A stretch of 64,000 nt of DNA, from positions 11,988,150-12,052,149 of the forward strand of contig CAMGYJ010000004.1 in NCBI GenBank assembly GCA_946122785.1, read 5' to 3'. Position numbers and translations under genes: made by a program. This DNA comes from Linum tenue (taxonomy: Eukaryota; Streptophyta; Magnoliopsida; Malpighiales; Linaceae). Below, in pieces: positions 35,901 to 48,699 of the stretch; the stretch's first letter is position 1, and every line of letters starts with the position of its first letter. The notes under the pieces are model-generated. The model did no database searches and was not told the DNA's origin. It saw nothing but the letters and a program-made list of their open reading frames with translations.

Positions 35901-38900
35901 ATTCACCTTTTGGCATTCTCCACCACAGCTACAAAATCACCTGCAGAAAAAGAAAATAATCACAGTCAACAAACTATACTATCTTCTTTTAGAAGAACAA
36001 ACCATACTGTGAGACCTGAGTTGCTGTAAGTAGTTGGTCACTTTAGTAAGAGAAAAGAGGCAATCATAGCCAGTAAGTTTCCCTGAGAGATGGATTTACA
36101 GCAATTTTATATAGAAATTAGAGCATTGCCTCACCATTTCATGTAAAAAGTGTTCCCAAAGTCTGCATAACTATGATCTATTAATATGAGGTATGCTTGG
36201 CAGAAGGTATTTTTGTTGCAAAGCAACTAACCAATATGATATAATCTAAAGGCTGTTGTGACATTCTTGTTTGGTTCCAACAAAGCGAACAGCTAGTTGA
36301 AAAAAGCAAAGATTATGAGGGAGAGACATGATGGTAGGCAAAGAAATGTAACTGTAATAAGTAACCGAACAGTAAACTCAATATTAAAGGTGAACACTAA
36401 TTTCAAAGTGAACATGTATGAGACAAAACTCATTGCCAATCCTAATTCTACCCACGTCTAAGACTAAATCAAGTAGGGAAAAGAGCACATGTAAAGCAAC
36501 AGTATACCCAATCTGAATTGAATTGTAAACCTCACATAAATGTAGAGGCCAAACCTCAATCGAAGAACATCCAAGAGGCATGAGGAAAAATTGCAAAGAG
36601 AAGAGAAATTTCTCTAACCACTTATGAATTAAATCAGGGAAACACAATGGCTAGGCTATGTAAAAAAACGAAACACCAATACAAAAGTGAATAACATCCC
36701 AGGGGTATTAGTAAAGGCTCTGAGGCAAAGGCATGACGAAAAACTAAGCAAAGTAACTGCAAGCCCAACATTTGAACCAAACAATGGTTGAGAGTTGTCC
36801 GTGTAACACCTGAATCAGTAATCACCTCAGCTTTTACAGGAGTGTGATCTGTCACGTTGCTCCCAAGCGCCACCTTAGAGGGCACGGAACTCGGTTGTAA
36901 TGACCAAGCTGGGGCATTCAAGAGAGGATGTTGTCATGGAGCATTTTCTGCAAAAGGAAATTTGAGAAAGTCGTTCAGTACCAAATCCAAAAAAGAGTAA
37001 AAACGTAAGTATATACACCCAAGTCTAAAAATTAAAATAAAAATTATACAGAATTTTCATTGCTAGCAACCACCACTTAAACAGCTCCTGTCATGCAACC
37101 AGCATACCCTCTTTTAAGAGCTTGGCAGTCAATGTTCTAGATATAGATGTCTAAATCAACTAATAAGGAGCTTACTATACCCAGTGAACCACTAACATAC
37201 AGAAGATAAAATAAAACAAACAGAAGAAATTACAAAATGAAATTTGAGGTATTGCAACATGATGTTGTCAAAAACTAATGAAGTTAAACCATATCTACTT
37301 GATATATTAATGTGCAAGCTGAATCGTTGATTCTCAACAATACAATATGCAAAGGATCTTCGGAGGTGGTAGAGAGCAGGCGCTGAAAGGGAATGGAGAG
37401 TAGTGGTTTGGACCGAATCACCCATTCAAATAGCAGCAAATCGACGAAGGGATGAAAACCCAGTATTCCCCCGACAGTGGGCGCAAATGGTATGCGAATA
37501 ACCGGGAACTCAGGATTCCAATCAAGAAAGTGATTTTATTACAACTCATAGTCTGCAAGTAAAGTCATACCGGTTTTGGCCACTTCAGGGGGGAGAGAAT
37601 AGGTTGGTGATAGATTGAAAGAAAAGATGAACGCAGACGGATGAGTAAGATTGAATCAATGTAGAAGTAGTTTTTCGTTTATAGTATTTCAGTAAAAGAT
37701 TAAGAGAGGAAACCTTTGCGGCTTACCTTGTTCATCAGTTCAACCTAGTCCGAAGAAAGAATAATTGACCCTGTGGACCTTCACCATAATCTCTTGGATT
37801 CGTTTCTACACTTCATGGTTGCTGTACAACGCTTCTGAGTAGACGCAGACGAAAGTAAACAGTAATAAGACATGCGTTGTGCAAATCAACAAAGTACAAC
37901 ACAGACAATCTAAACCAAAAGGAGAGATCTAAACCATAAGAAAATCTACTAATCCATGAAAAGGAAGAGAAAGAGAACCGATAGGCAAAAGAACACGGCA
38001 CAACTACCAGTATAAATATCCAACCCTGAACTGAAGAGCATGTTCCGATAATCGAAGCATGTCGAGCCGAAAACAAAAACAATATAGCATCTCGAACGAT
38101 ATAAAGGAAAAAATATAAACCGGAACTGAACGGTTTCCCAATACTGCTATTGTTAGTTGTATACTTAGTCCTAGATTCCATTTCAGTCCGAAGAAAAAGC
38201 GATGATTTATGATTTATAGCAAACAAAATCCAAAACATCAATGAACATCGTAGACCATAAATGATTTATGATGGAATAAAGGAATGTAAGTTCTCGTGTG
38301 AGTGGTGTAAGATACCACCACAAGTTTAACAACAACACCTCATAACATGAAAAGCAAACAACTGGACGTGTAAATTAGAGTAACCTACTCACGACATGAA
38401 ACATGATGAGAATTGACAATAGAAAATGCACCAGAGCTTGCTGCTACCTAATTCCATCATATGATGGAGAAAGTGGAATTGAAATTTGAAAGTATTAAAC
38501 AAAAAGTGTGACTTCACCTTAGCAGGAAGCAACTTCCTTCCCCAAACTCCTCTTTAAGGCCTGCTCCTTTACTGTGGCAAGAAGAAACAGAGAAAAGGGG
38601 GGAAAAAGATCTTAATAAGTAAAAAAATGAACTCAATAACACAAAGAACAACATCATCCATGATGAAACAATGACTGCAATTGAACAAAATTACTTGTTA
38701 GTATCTATAGTTTTCAGAATGCACCCTATGAACAGGAAAATGCATATGTAAAGCAGATGTAAGTTTGTATTAGCTAAAGCGAAACTTCATGACACTTACA
38801 GATTGCTGCAGAACTATAAGGTGATCTTGCATCTAAAAAAAAACGAATCCATATATTGTCAAGAAAAATAAACTCAGTGTTGTTTTCTCCGATTCATTCA

Positions 38901-40377
38901 TGAAGCAAGGCTTTTTACTAAATTCTGAAATAATTCGAAACACTCAATAAAACCATTTTACGATGAAAAATTGTAGGTCAAGTGATGAAAGTTTGAGAAA
39001 AATAACTACTGTACCCAGTTGCTTCAGCCATCAAACCATCATAATCACCACTGTGGTATACCACAAGTCCAAGCTGGTTCACAAATAAGCTGACATGAAT
39101 AAACTCAAAAACCACATAAACATACTAATTAAACCCAAATATAATTCCTTCCTACCACAACGTTATGGCAGAGGTAAGGGAGAGCTTCACAAACCTACCA
39201 AGCGACCTGAAAGGCTTCCATGAAAACCCAGTCCCAGCTTTAGAGATATAAGCAGAAACCATATTAATCTTGAACCAACATAAAAAAGAAGTTACCTTGC
39301 ACTCAGTAAGTGAGATTTGGGGGGACATGCAGCAAAATGAACAGATTTGTGGTTGAGAACCAAAAAAGTAAGCGAGTCGGGGATAAGAGGGTCTTTGAAA
39401 ATGACCGCTGTAGAATCATCGCGGACAATCCACCTATGGGCATGCTTGCTGCCGACGTGGTTTCGAGGCCGATGAATTCATTGAGAAAACCAGCTGTCCT
39501 AGTTTTTTTCCATCAAATAGCATTCTGAGATGCCAGAGAAATAAAGAGACAGGATGAGAGTTGGAACACAAAATCAATCATCTAACCAATCAAAACAAAC
39601 TCCATGGCATAAATTAAAACCCAAAAAAAGAATACAATCAAAATCAACGGCAGTCCAAAAACTAAAAACCTTAAAAAGAACCAAAGAACAAACACAATCA
39701 GAACCAACTGCATATAAAAAACGAAAACCCAAAACCCCAAAAGAACCAAAGAATAAGTACAAATAGAGTGTAGTGTAAAAACTGAACATGTTACAACCAG
39801 CAATTTACCGTCTACAGTGTCGGTGGGTCGCCCAACTCTTTCCATGGATCGATTCATAGGCGGTAGGGCACAATCACACTTCCCATCATAGAGTAACCCA
39901 ACTCACATTTTCCTTTGCTGCTTCCCTCTTCTCCTGCGGTCGGCAGCAAGCAAAATAGGCCAAACAATAACATCACTAAAGCTTGATCAGCCGAAAGGAA
40001 CATAAATGAAAGTACAACAATGAAATACGCAAAGAACAACACCTAACCTAAAACTGGAACGACAAAAGGCTCGATTTCCAGATGGTCTAAAAAACTTCAG
40101 CAGATATGGGTACTCCACATCGCCTCCCATTCATACTTCCCTCCAACAGAGAGAGCTCTTTCATTGAGAGTGGACGAATAAACCCCCCTGGAAAAGGAAG
40201 AATGAGAACTAAAACATGAAAGAAAAGAGAGTAAACAAACTAATCGGAGAAAGAAACCCATCACCTGATATCCAAACCCGGCACCACCGCTAAACCTCCC
40301 AAATCAAGCGGTTGTAAACCTCTCAAATCCTGCGTCACTGTCGACGATCACAACCGCTTCTTCCAGCCTCGTCGTCG

Positions 40378-40510
40378 GACCGCAGGCACCGCAACACCAC
40401 CAGACCACCGTCGCGCCTCCTCCCATAGGCGCAGGCGGACCAAAGCTCGTCGAACCGAACCGCGGGCACCACAACACCACCAGACCATCGTCGCACCTCC
40501 ACCCATCACC
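40378..40510. repeat. Two-copy tandem repeat, ~80-bp period, in GC-rich block
   Basis: The words GGCACCGCAACACCACCAGA and CGTCGC-CCTCC-CCCAT recur with an 80-bp shift (first near 40384, second near 40464). On the minus strand this gives a duplicated open frame inside 40304-40633. It is not a recognised protein. Confidence 0.55.
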
Positions 40511-41139
40511 GGTGACGGACCACAACCCACGCACCAGCGCAGCCCAACCACCGTCGCTCAGCTCAAACGCCGCCACTCGCCTCGTCCCCATCGTCGCTGA
40601 TGGACCACCACTCATGCACCACCGCCGCTGCATCTGAGCGTCACGTCCCTATCGCCGATCCGCACCCAACTTTGACCCTACTATCCTTCATCTTGATGAG
40701 GTCCACTCTTCCTCCTCATCTTCTTCTCTGGATTCTTGGACACTATTTCCTTCTTCTCCAACCGAGAAAGGAAAGGAGGGTGGGTGGGTGGGTGGAATGA
40801 GAGAGATGCTTGATAAAAGGAGCTGATTTTGTGTGGCTGGGAAGAGTGGAAGAGGAAAAGGCAACAAAAAAAGGAGCTGATTTTTGTTTAATTACGGAAA
40901 TGATCATCCCTTACTTAGAATCTCAAGGTTTGGTTAATTACGAAATAGTACCTAGTGTGATGTGACTCTATGAAACAGTAAACTCAAGGATAAGAGAGAA
41001 AGTGTTGAAAGTGACAGGACCAACTACAAAACGTAAAGCCAATTGAGAAATGATGAGAACAAGGAAAAAGCAAAAAAGTAACAGTGGCGGGATGTGACTC
41101 TACCAAACAGTAAACTTGTAACTTGTTCTTTTAAAGAGA

Positions 41140-42647
41140 TAATAACTAGTAAGCTAAGCAGACTCTGCGCTGGCGGTCATTTGTTTTTATATTATTTATT
41201 ATTTACCGTCTAAGATCATGGAAATGCTATTTCGATTCAACACTACAGATCGTTTAAATTTCATAATCCAATAAAGAAACATGTATCTTTGATCACCTAA
41301 ATACTGAAGGCCGTACATTCAAGCAACTTTTGGCATATGTCTGATGCTTACAATTTAGTCAAACTGGAAATGAAAATAGTGTCAGAAAACATTTGGTAAA
41401 ATAGACTTAGTGGTTCCGATTTCCAAATGGGTGAAGGCAGGTGTATCTCACATACTTGTGGCCTTGAGAGGATGGGACGGTAGTGTTGTTGGCTGGAAGG
41501 GGAATGAATTCATTCATATTCATACATAAAAAGGTTTATGGTGACAGAGTTCAGCATTAATTGTGTCGGGAAATTGCAAAATAAGACTCACTAACCTTGG
41601 AGGTTCAAAATGAATCCTATAAACCTAAACCACCACTGCTGTGACTGTGAAGTAGTTGATAAAGAAGAGGAAGCTGGCCTCAGCAAGTGAAGGCTTGCGA
41701 AATGTGCTATTTGAAAGGTAAAGAACTACCTTAAGCTGATTAACATGCAAACAAAAGCAGCAGGATATCTCAAGTCCAATGAAAAAATTAGGACTTTAAC
41801 AGGAAGCACAATCACGCAACATAATCCAGAAAAGAGGACATAAACTAATCAAGTGCTTCTTCAAGTTTTCTCAACGAAACTCCTACAAACTGTAACTTCC
41901 CTGCTGCAGCAGTCCTCGTAGCCTAGATTCCGGCAGACATAGCCTTGAAGTTCCATGGAGCATGAACCAAACTCCAGCTGGAAACATCTTTCCTACTCAT
42001 TTGCAGTTTATAATGAAGCAGCAGCAGAATTGAAATTAAGCTGGGAAACAGTTCCCCAATACACAGCAGTCACAAAGTATCATATATATGATATTGTAGA
42101 TAGCAAGACAAAAATGAATTGGTGAAGTACTAACTTGTGCTTCTGTGACTTGGGATTTCGAATTGAAGTTAGTATATGGATGCATGGAGAAGAGGGTTGG
42201 AGACTTTGAGTATTGTGAAGGCTGTAACTAGCTGCTACTCTGCTATTGTGGAGAGAGACTTTTACTCTGATTCAAGGATTGCACTTTTACTCTGAAGATA
42301 TGGGAAATAATGGTGGGTTTATCATCCGAATGTTTGCCTGCTGAGTCTGGAAAAGCTGAGGCCATTGAAGGTTACCCTCTATTTTCCTTCACCTGGCAGC
42401 TGGCAACCTTTTGGCCTCCATAGCCAGAATCATTTACCCTCTACTCTAGTAGAAAGAACCAATTCCCAGAACAGAAGACAGAGTTTTCCCTCTGTTTTCC
42501 GCCAGCAAAACCAGAGCATTGAAGAAGAGTAAAGGGAGCAGGCAGCAACTAATTTTTTTTAGCTCAGCTCATCCTACCCAATACTTGTTAATATATTGCG
42601 AATCTCTTCAACAGAGTTCTACCCCTCCTCCTCCTCACACTCAAACC
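41140..42647. other. Upstream flank of the kinase remnant
   Basis: AT-rich with no supported gene. The final part includes a CTCCTCCTCCTC tract at about 42625-42635 just before the pseudogene start. Confidence 0.35.
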
Positions 42648-43690
42648 ATGGCTGGTTTCTTGCAAAAATTGAGAAGAAGGAGATTCCACGGCAACCGAAA
42701 GAGCTATGGTTGGAGCAGCACCAATCTGATGGTTTCTCTCATTCGAGCTGTTCCAAAGGCGAGGAGGGTGGGAGTAAGGGCTGTGCTGGCTTTCCTCCGC
42801 AAAAAGCTCCCGAAGCTCCGTGGAGGAAGGAGCGATGGTGGTGGCAAAAGGAGTGTGTTGGCATTTCTGAACAATAAGTTCCAGAAGCTCGTGATCGGAG
42901 GAAAGGCAGCTGCTGTTGGTGGCCATGGAGAAGACCCTCTGGTTTTCTTCGGTGGTCAGGTTGGCACCTTTGGTATGGAGGACCTAGCCAATGGAGTGGC
43001 GACCCTGATGGCTCCCGGAAGTATGGGGGAGTCCCGCAAGGTGCAATCGAAGCAGCCCCCTCATGGTGAAAGCTTTGCAAGGTGTGGTCGTCGGGATCGA
43101 CCTCTTCGAGGTGAGGATGAAGATCTTAGGAAACATTGGAGCTCACTCCAATCTGGTCCCGTTGGTAGCTTACTACTTCTCGGATGACTCCAAGTTCATC
43201 GTCTCCCACTACGTCCCTGACGGAAACTTGAACGACCTCTTCCATCGTAAGTAGCAGCAAACCATTCTTGTCAATTTCTGCCCCTGTTTTTTTAGATTTC
43301 CTTCTCTAACACATTCATTTTCTTGGACTTGTATGTATGTATGGTATGGGATAAGCGTGCTTACATAGGGAAGAGAGTGACCCGGGGCTAGCCACGGAGA
43401 GGAGCTGGGCTTCCAAGATGAAGGTAGCCGTGGGCACCGCAAAAGCTTTGCTCCACCTTCACAAGGCGGGAGTGGTCCATGGCAACCTCAAGCCCCAAAC
43501 ATTCTCCTCCACGACGACGGGGAACCTTCCCTCTAGGACTACGGCCTAAGCCGTCTGTTCGCCCGAGACAGCGACGCCGCAATCGGGAACGACCTAAGCT
43601 ACCGTGATCCGCGGGCCAGCCCCGAAGAGGGAGTCACCTTCGAGTCGGACGTCTACAGCTACGACATGATACTTTTCGAGTTGCTCTGTA
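42648..43690 (+). pseudogene. Receptor-like-kinase-related pseudogene (kinase part only)
   Basis: Pieces in three frames assemble into a truncated kinase like the plant probably-inactive LRR receptor kinases. Frame one starts at ATG 42648 (MAGFLQKLRRRRF) and reaches LVFFGGQVGTFGMEDL and the degenerate ATP-loop. An indel in a run of C at 43056-43060 shifts to the next frame: MVKALQGVVV, VRMKILGNIGAHSNLVPL, then FIVSHYVPDGNLNDLFH. A possible intron is 43247-43368. After it come WASKMKVAVGTAKALLHLHK and VVHGNLKP, then another shift at AGCCCC (about 43491), NILLHDDGEPSL, an in-frame TAG (43534-43536), and DYGLSRLF to SDVYSYDMILFELL. The catalytic HRD reads HGN and DFG reads DYG, so the parent was already kinase-dead. 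There are no LRRs, signal peptide or transmembrane helix. Confidence 0.8.
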
Positions 43691-43762
43691 GGTTCTGCTG
43701 GCTATTTGGGCGCACGCTGCGAGAACAGGTGATAGAGACTCTCACTCGTGATGTTTGTCGGC

Positions 43763-43975
43763 TTCTGTGTAAGACTCTGTTATCCTTTATTCCTGTCAAC
43801 TCCCAGCGGCAATCATATGCTGCGGGCAATCTAATCTATCCTAGTCAGTCGTTTACAAGTAATGTGCCTTTTCTGTGTAAGACTCTGTTAATTTTATTCC
43901 TGTCAACTCCCAGCGACAATCATATGCTGCGGGCAATCTATCCTAGTCAGTCGTTTAGAAGTAATGTGCCTTTGC
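43763..43975. repeat. Tandem duplication, 108-bp period
   Basis: Two adjacent copies (43763-43870 and 43871 to about 43975) share TTCTGTGTAAGACTCTGTTA, CAACTCCCAGCG and CAATCATATGCTGCGGGCAA with a few changes. The repeat lies directly after the kinase remnant. Confidence 0.8.
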
Positions 43976-44456
43976 AATTATGTTACTCCTTCCGTAGCTT
44001 AACCACAAGCGTATCAAGCATCTTTTAGCACTCGCTCGAGAAGAATTGGAGTAGAGATTAGATGAATATACAGAGCATAGATTGGCATTTCTTTTACCCA
44101 GAAGTTCGGACAATTTTGATGACATGCGAAACATGCTGCTCAGTGTCCAAATCGTTCGAAACACGGTAGGTATAAATCCGCAAGAACGATTGACATATTT
44201 GCAAAATCTGCCGAACCTCCTAATAATACTCTCATGTTTGCATTGTAGGCTCTTACATAACACAACTGAACTCAAGATCCCAACGGATATAAGTAAGTAC
44301 ATCCAGTCAGAAGACAGAAGAATGGAGTGTGATCTAATGGAGAAGAAAACAGACGGAACCGAGTCAAATAAACATATGCAGAACTACAGATATACAGGAA
44401 AAGCTTAAATCTTTCCAATCATCATGTACCGTGATTACCACAATTGTTATTGGTTC

Positions 44457-44490
44457 CTAGAATCAATACCCGCGGCTACGCCACGGGTGA
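44457..44490 (-). mobile_element. Second Helitron-like 3' end (minus orientation)
   Basis: On the minus strand, CCCGTGGCGTAGCCGCGGG hairpin, spacer TATTGATT, then CTAG at 44460-44457. The next base is G instead of the usual T, so the border may be altered. A decayed similar hairpin lies about 100 bp right (near 44568-44590). Confidence 0.45.
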
Positions 44491-47400
44491 TTTAGTGGTG
44501 TTTAGTATATGTAAAAACAATATAATTATAACAAAAATCGTTAGACATTTTATACACTATAATCAACACCCACAGCTACGTCAGGGGACTTAAGTTGTTG
44601 CAATATCATATTCTCTAATAAGTAGTGAAGAGGCTTGGCAATTTAGAGGACTGTGTCCATAAACTCAATCAACCATCGTAAAAAAAAAAATTCAATCAAT
44701 TAATGGTCTCCTTCACGGAAACCACCACAATTTATAAGTGTGTTCATAAGGCAAAATGCACTACCATCACAACCTTTGTATAACAATATTGAACCCACTC
44801 TCCCATTTGAAAGCTACTATGTTAGAATTCGAACTACATTTGGCTAGTCAAGTGGTTAAAAAACAGCATCATGGCCAACTTCAGGTGCAGCAACAGATGC
44901 AACATAGGAAAATGATGATGGGGCTGGAAGGGTAATTGGGAATGGGAAACAACATTGCAAAATGGAGTAGAGAAACAACAAAGGGTAGCATGTAACAACC
45001 ATTAATCTTGCATAATAAGAAATCCAAAATAAATAGCATGGTTCAGAGATACAGATTCCAGATCGGAAAGACTGCGAGGTCATGATTAAGCAAAACCAAA
45101 ATACACACTGAACGGATGGGAAGTTGAATGAAAAAAGTCAGCAATAGGGATTGGTAAGGTAATCCCTTGATCGAGAAGCTTGACTTGTTCCATTTCTTGC
45201 TTCCATATACCATCCCATGCACGCTGTAACAATATAAAAAATAATAAGAAAAACCTATGAGAAATGTCTGATCTTCATGCAATTATCACAGATCAGGTAA
45301 ATCAATTATACCATTAAGTTCATAGTGACCCGACTGAGGACAACAAACATGATAAGCAACCGTGCAGGAAATCATAAAGTAAATATCAGAACTTATAGCA
45401 TTTCCCTTTCTAATTCAGGATCCAACGAGATCACCATCCAACAAACCCATGTAAAATCTGATTCGAAAATCTATTGACAGACAATTTTCAAAAGGAAACA
45501 AAGGGGTTTAAATGAGATAGTCGTATGAAAATTAGAGTACGCCAAATTAATATGCATTCAAAGTTCAATTGTATGAGGTCAAAACTCAAGACTAACTCTG
45601 CAGAACGTTTGGATACGATGCATTCGATACATAGAATTTGTTTCTTTTTAAAAGGCAATGGAACCATGGAAGGAGGAACATGACGAACATGAAGTGAGGA
45701 AATTTGCAAAAATGCAGCAAGGTAGGAGAGTTTTGTACTATCAGGTTTATTATTGAAACTTATTAGAGGGAGGCAGTTGCAAATCCAACTTCTATCTACT
45801 ATGACCAACATAAAGCATATCAAATAGAGGCAAAATACAAAACAGCATAGTACTCTATAAATGAAAAGCCTTGGGTACCACTATAATGACAAAAAATAAA
45901 CTATGTCAATGATCCAAACAGTCTAAGAAACCGAAGCAGAAAGCTGGAAAATAGCGAAGATCTACTGTTAGGAATGAGAGTTAGAAATGGGAACTTACAG
46001 TGTAATGAGATCCATTTCCATCTTGGTAGAACACATATTAGGCAACAACAAAAGTGCAACTTTAGAACCTGCAGTTATACATAATAAATCAAGTCATAGA
46101 AATGATGATCACCAAGGCTCGTTACACAAAGGCATGTTGATTGTGCATATAGATCAATAATGAGTGAGTTGCAGAATGAAATTGATTATTCTTCCTATCC
46201 AACAGGACAATGTTGGTACAAAGTATATTTACACATTCAAATACTACCAGCTATAAGAAAACAACATGGAAAGTCCAATATCCCCTATGCCACCATCTTT
46301 AAAAGTTTATTCAGAAAAAAAGCTACCACTGGGCAGTGCATGGGTTCTGTAAGCACAATCACAATACCATCAACCAAACAAAACATCAACAGAAGGGGGG
46401 AAAAGTAATAGATATTAGATACTGGTATAGTCTATTTTCATTCATTCATCTTTAAAAGTTATGGATGACTACTCGGCTTCCAGTTCAGCCAACCAATACA
46501 ATATCCCTTCCAAATTGCAAAGACAATTTAGTATGGAAGTTGAAGAGCAAAGAGAGAATTCTGGGAAAAAATTCACTTCCTTTACTGGATCTCGTTGCTT
46601 ATTATAGCTGTGTTGTGATCCATATTGGACCCCGTTTTAACCATTGATATTTGAAAATGAAGAAAACCAATCAAATGGAAAGTGCGCCAAGTTCCAGATT
46701 GTCGGTACCATTTACCTTGCAAGATTGAGTAGAGTCCTCGGGTGCAGAGTATGAACCAGTAAATTCATGGTTAAAAACATGAAAAAACACTAATGCACTT
46801 ATCCATCCTGTAAATCGTAGCAAAAGAGCCTTCTCTTTATTACGTAGGTGGAAAGTATAGCACAACAACTTGAGAAGAGGAGGTTAAGGGCTTGATTCTT
46901 AAGTTTGGCATTGCATTATCATCTGAGTCAGTGTGGCTGTATGTCCGGTGGATGCCAAGCAAGAAGCAGCAAACATTAGCATGGGTAGGAGGCTGGTAGA
47001 TAATGTGTTTATGATGATCTAAGTCACTTTGACAAAGGTAAAATTTTGAAAGGGTAAACAACAGTAATAGCAAGTTATCCGATTTAAGAGTTTAGAAGTA
47101 ATGAGAGGGATCAATCCATCTTCTGTAAAGTTCAAATGACCGTAGAAGCAACACCTAATTTAAGAACTGATAATGAGATCCACATACAGGTCTACCACTA
47201 TTATGATATCCTTATGTTGCAAGACACATATCTTCCATTGCAAAGGATGGCCTCAACCGGACTCTACCACTACTCTCCAACTGCAGTCTTCAAGTATTAA
47301 GTGCATGCTTTTGTTCTCTGTCTCGAGCAATGAAAACCATGAAACCTCATATAAGAGCAGACAACAGAAAAAACGAAAAGAATAGGAAAACCATCAGTTT

Positions 47401-48313
47401 CATTCTATTATATCCCTAATATTTTCCACATCAGTTTTCTAAATAAGAAAAGAAGCAATTAGAGAGTCGTTGTCTGATCCCTTACTTCCAGCTTTTGCAC
47501 AGCCAATCTTCCCCTGCATAAAATGCACACAAAGACAACACATTCAGCCACCGGAGATCAGCAGCAAAATAGATATCTTTTACTTACATGTTGGAGACTA
47601 CAGAGCCAGGCTCAAATTTGCACTCTCTCCGGTAATGTCATCCGATTCCACATTCGAAACTAAGAAAAAGAAGAGCACCAGTGAGTTTTAACAAAAGATC
47701 GATGGCAACTGAGGCGATTTTGTTGTCCTTGATCAGTCGGTGCTCATTCCCGTCGACCATCGTTGTGTTTCCTCCGGGGAGAAAGAGAGAGGAGGAGAAG
47801 AAAACTTGTAAGAAAAATGGGGTTTCACATAAAGGAATCGGAAGATTAGGTGGAAGAAGAGCTTGGGTTTTGGGCTTTTGGGAAAGAAGAATGGCTGGGA
47901 GAGGTGGCTTGATTCTGGAGACTTTGAGTGATGAAGTGGGTCGCGTACTGAAGTGGATTGCACAGGCGATTGTACATTGAGAAGCACAACATGATGGGGA
48001 GATTTGGGGTGAGGAAAGGGGCCAAGATTTGGAGAGTGGTGACTTGATGGAGAAGACGTGGGTTTCCATATTTTCAAGGAAAAAGATGAAGGCATGGGGT
48101 TGGGGTAAGCCGGTAAGGTGAGCATGGTCTGGTGGAAAGAGAGAAGTTTTATTTCGTTGAGGCGGGCAAGAATCCAGAAGAAGAGAAGCTCGCTGAAGGT
48201 GGACACAGAAGAGGACAAAAACTGAAATAGTAAAGGAGAAGTTTGGCCAATAAAGTGTACCCACATTTCATATATAAAAGAATGAAGTAATACGTAAATT
48301 ATACTTTTCAGGA
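44491..48313. other. Unassigned A-rich region
   Basis: No recognised gene. A GC-richer block at 47640-48265 has overlapping open frames on both strands (minus 208 and 195 codons, plus about 93 codons from ATG 47702). They conflict and none shows a known motif. It may be the first exon or leader of an untypical transcript, or captured sequence. Confidence 0.3.
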
Positions 48314-48321
48314 CTCTCAAT

Positions 48322-48691
48322 TAGGGGTGTCAGTTCGGGTCGGGTTCGGTTACCCAAACAGAAACCCGAAATCGAAAATCACTAAAACCGAACCCGAACC
48401 CGATAAGAACTTGCGCGTTCCGGTTACCCGAAACCCGAAAATTCCTTATCGGGTTCAGGTTCGGTTAAAGCAAAACCGAAACCCGAAAACCCGAACGCCT
48501 AAAAAAATACGGGCTGAGTTCTATTCATTGGAAGTTTTTAGCCGAAACCCAAAAAACCGATAAGCAAAACCGAACCCGAAACTGAAAAAACCCGAAACTC
48601 GAAACGAACCCGAACCCAAAAAACCGAAAATGTATATAATTGGGTCGGTTTCGGGTAAACCCGAAAAACCGAACCCGAATGGACACCCCTA
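48322..48691. mobile_element. 370-bp hAT-like element rich in CCCGAA words
   Basis: Terminal inverted repeat TAGGGGTGTC / GACACCCCTA with further pairing inside (TTCGGGT / ACCCGAA). Both flanks hold a probable 8-bp duplication with two mismatches: CTCTCAAT at 48314-48321 and CTCTTAGT at 48692-48699. The interior is made of GGTTCGG/CCGAACC words and can fold on itself. The TAGGGRTG end resembles Ac/hAT termini. Confidence 0.65.
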
Positions 48692-48699
48692 CTCTTAGT

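Larger units (their letters stand above)
29940..41139 (-). mobile_element. Candidate non-autonomous Helitron (extent tentative)
   Basis: The right limit is proposed from a sequence that on the minus strand reads A then TCTCTTTAAAAGAACAAG, a Helitron-like 5' TC start, at 41139. The enclosed 11 kb has no helicase or Rep motifs. The minus strand is T-rich, like introns of an unrecognised transcript. The many open frames (for example 30565-30879, 37813-38241 and 39854-40042 on the minus strand) look like chance products of that bias. A GC-rich exon-like block lies at 40290-40700. Direct repeats of about 34 bp occur at 30802-30835 and 30909-30942. Confidence in the whole span is low; only the left end is well marked. 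Confidence 0.35.

Noticed and set aside
37470..37495. CAGTGGGCGCAAATGG, similar to a tag seen near plant retroelement primer sites
   Set aside because: No LTR or element borders nearby, and I could not tie it to a known tRNA end.
30565..38241. Several minus-strand open frames of 90-140 codons rich in Leu, Phe and Ser
   Set aside because: Fit T-rich intron-like composition; no domain, no consistent splice model.
47638..48320. Two overlapping minus-strand frames (208 and 195 codons) and one plus frame
   Set aside because: They overlap in conflict and none matches a known motif, so no product is called; recorded only as an unassigned block.
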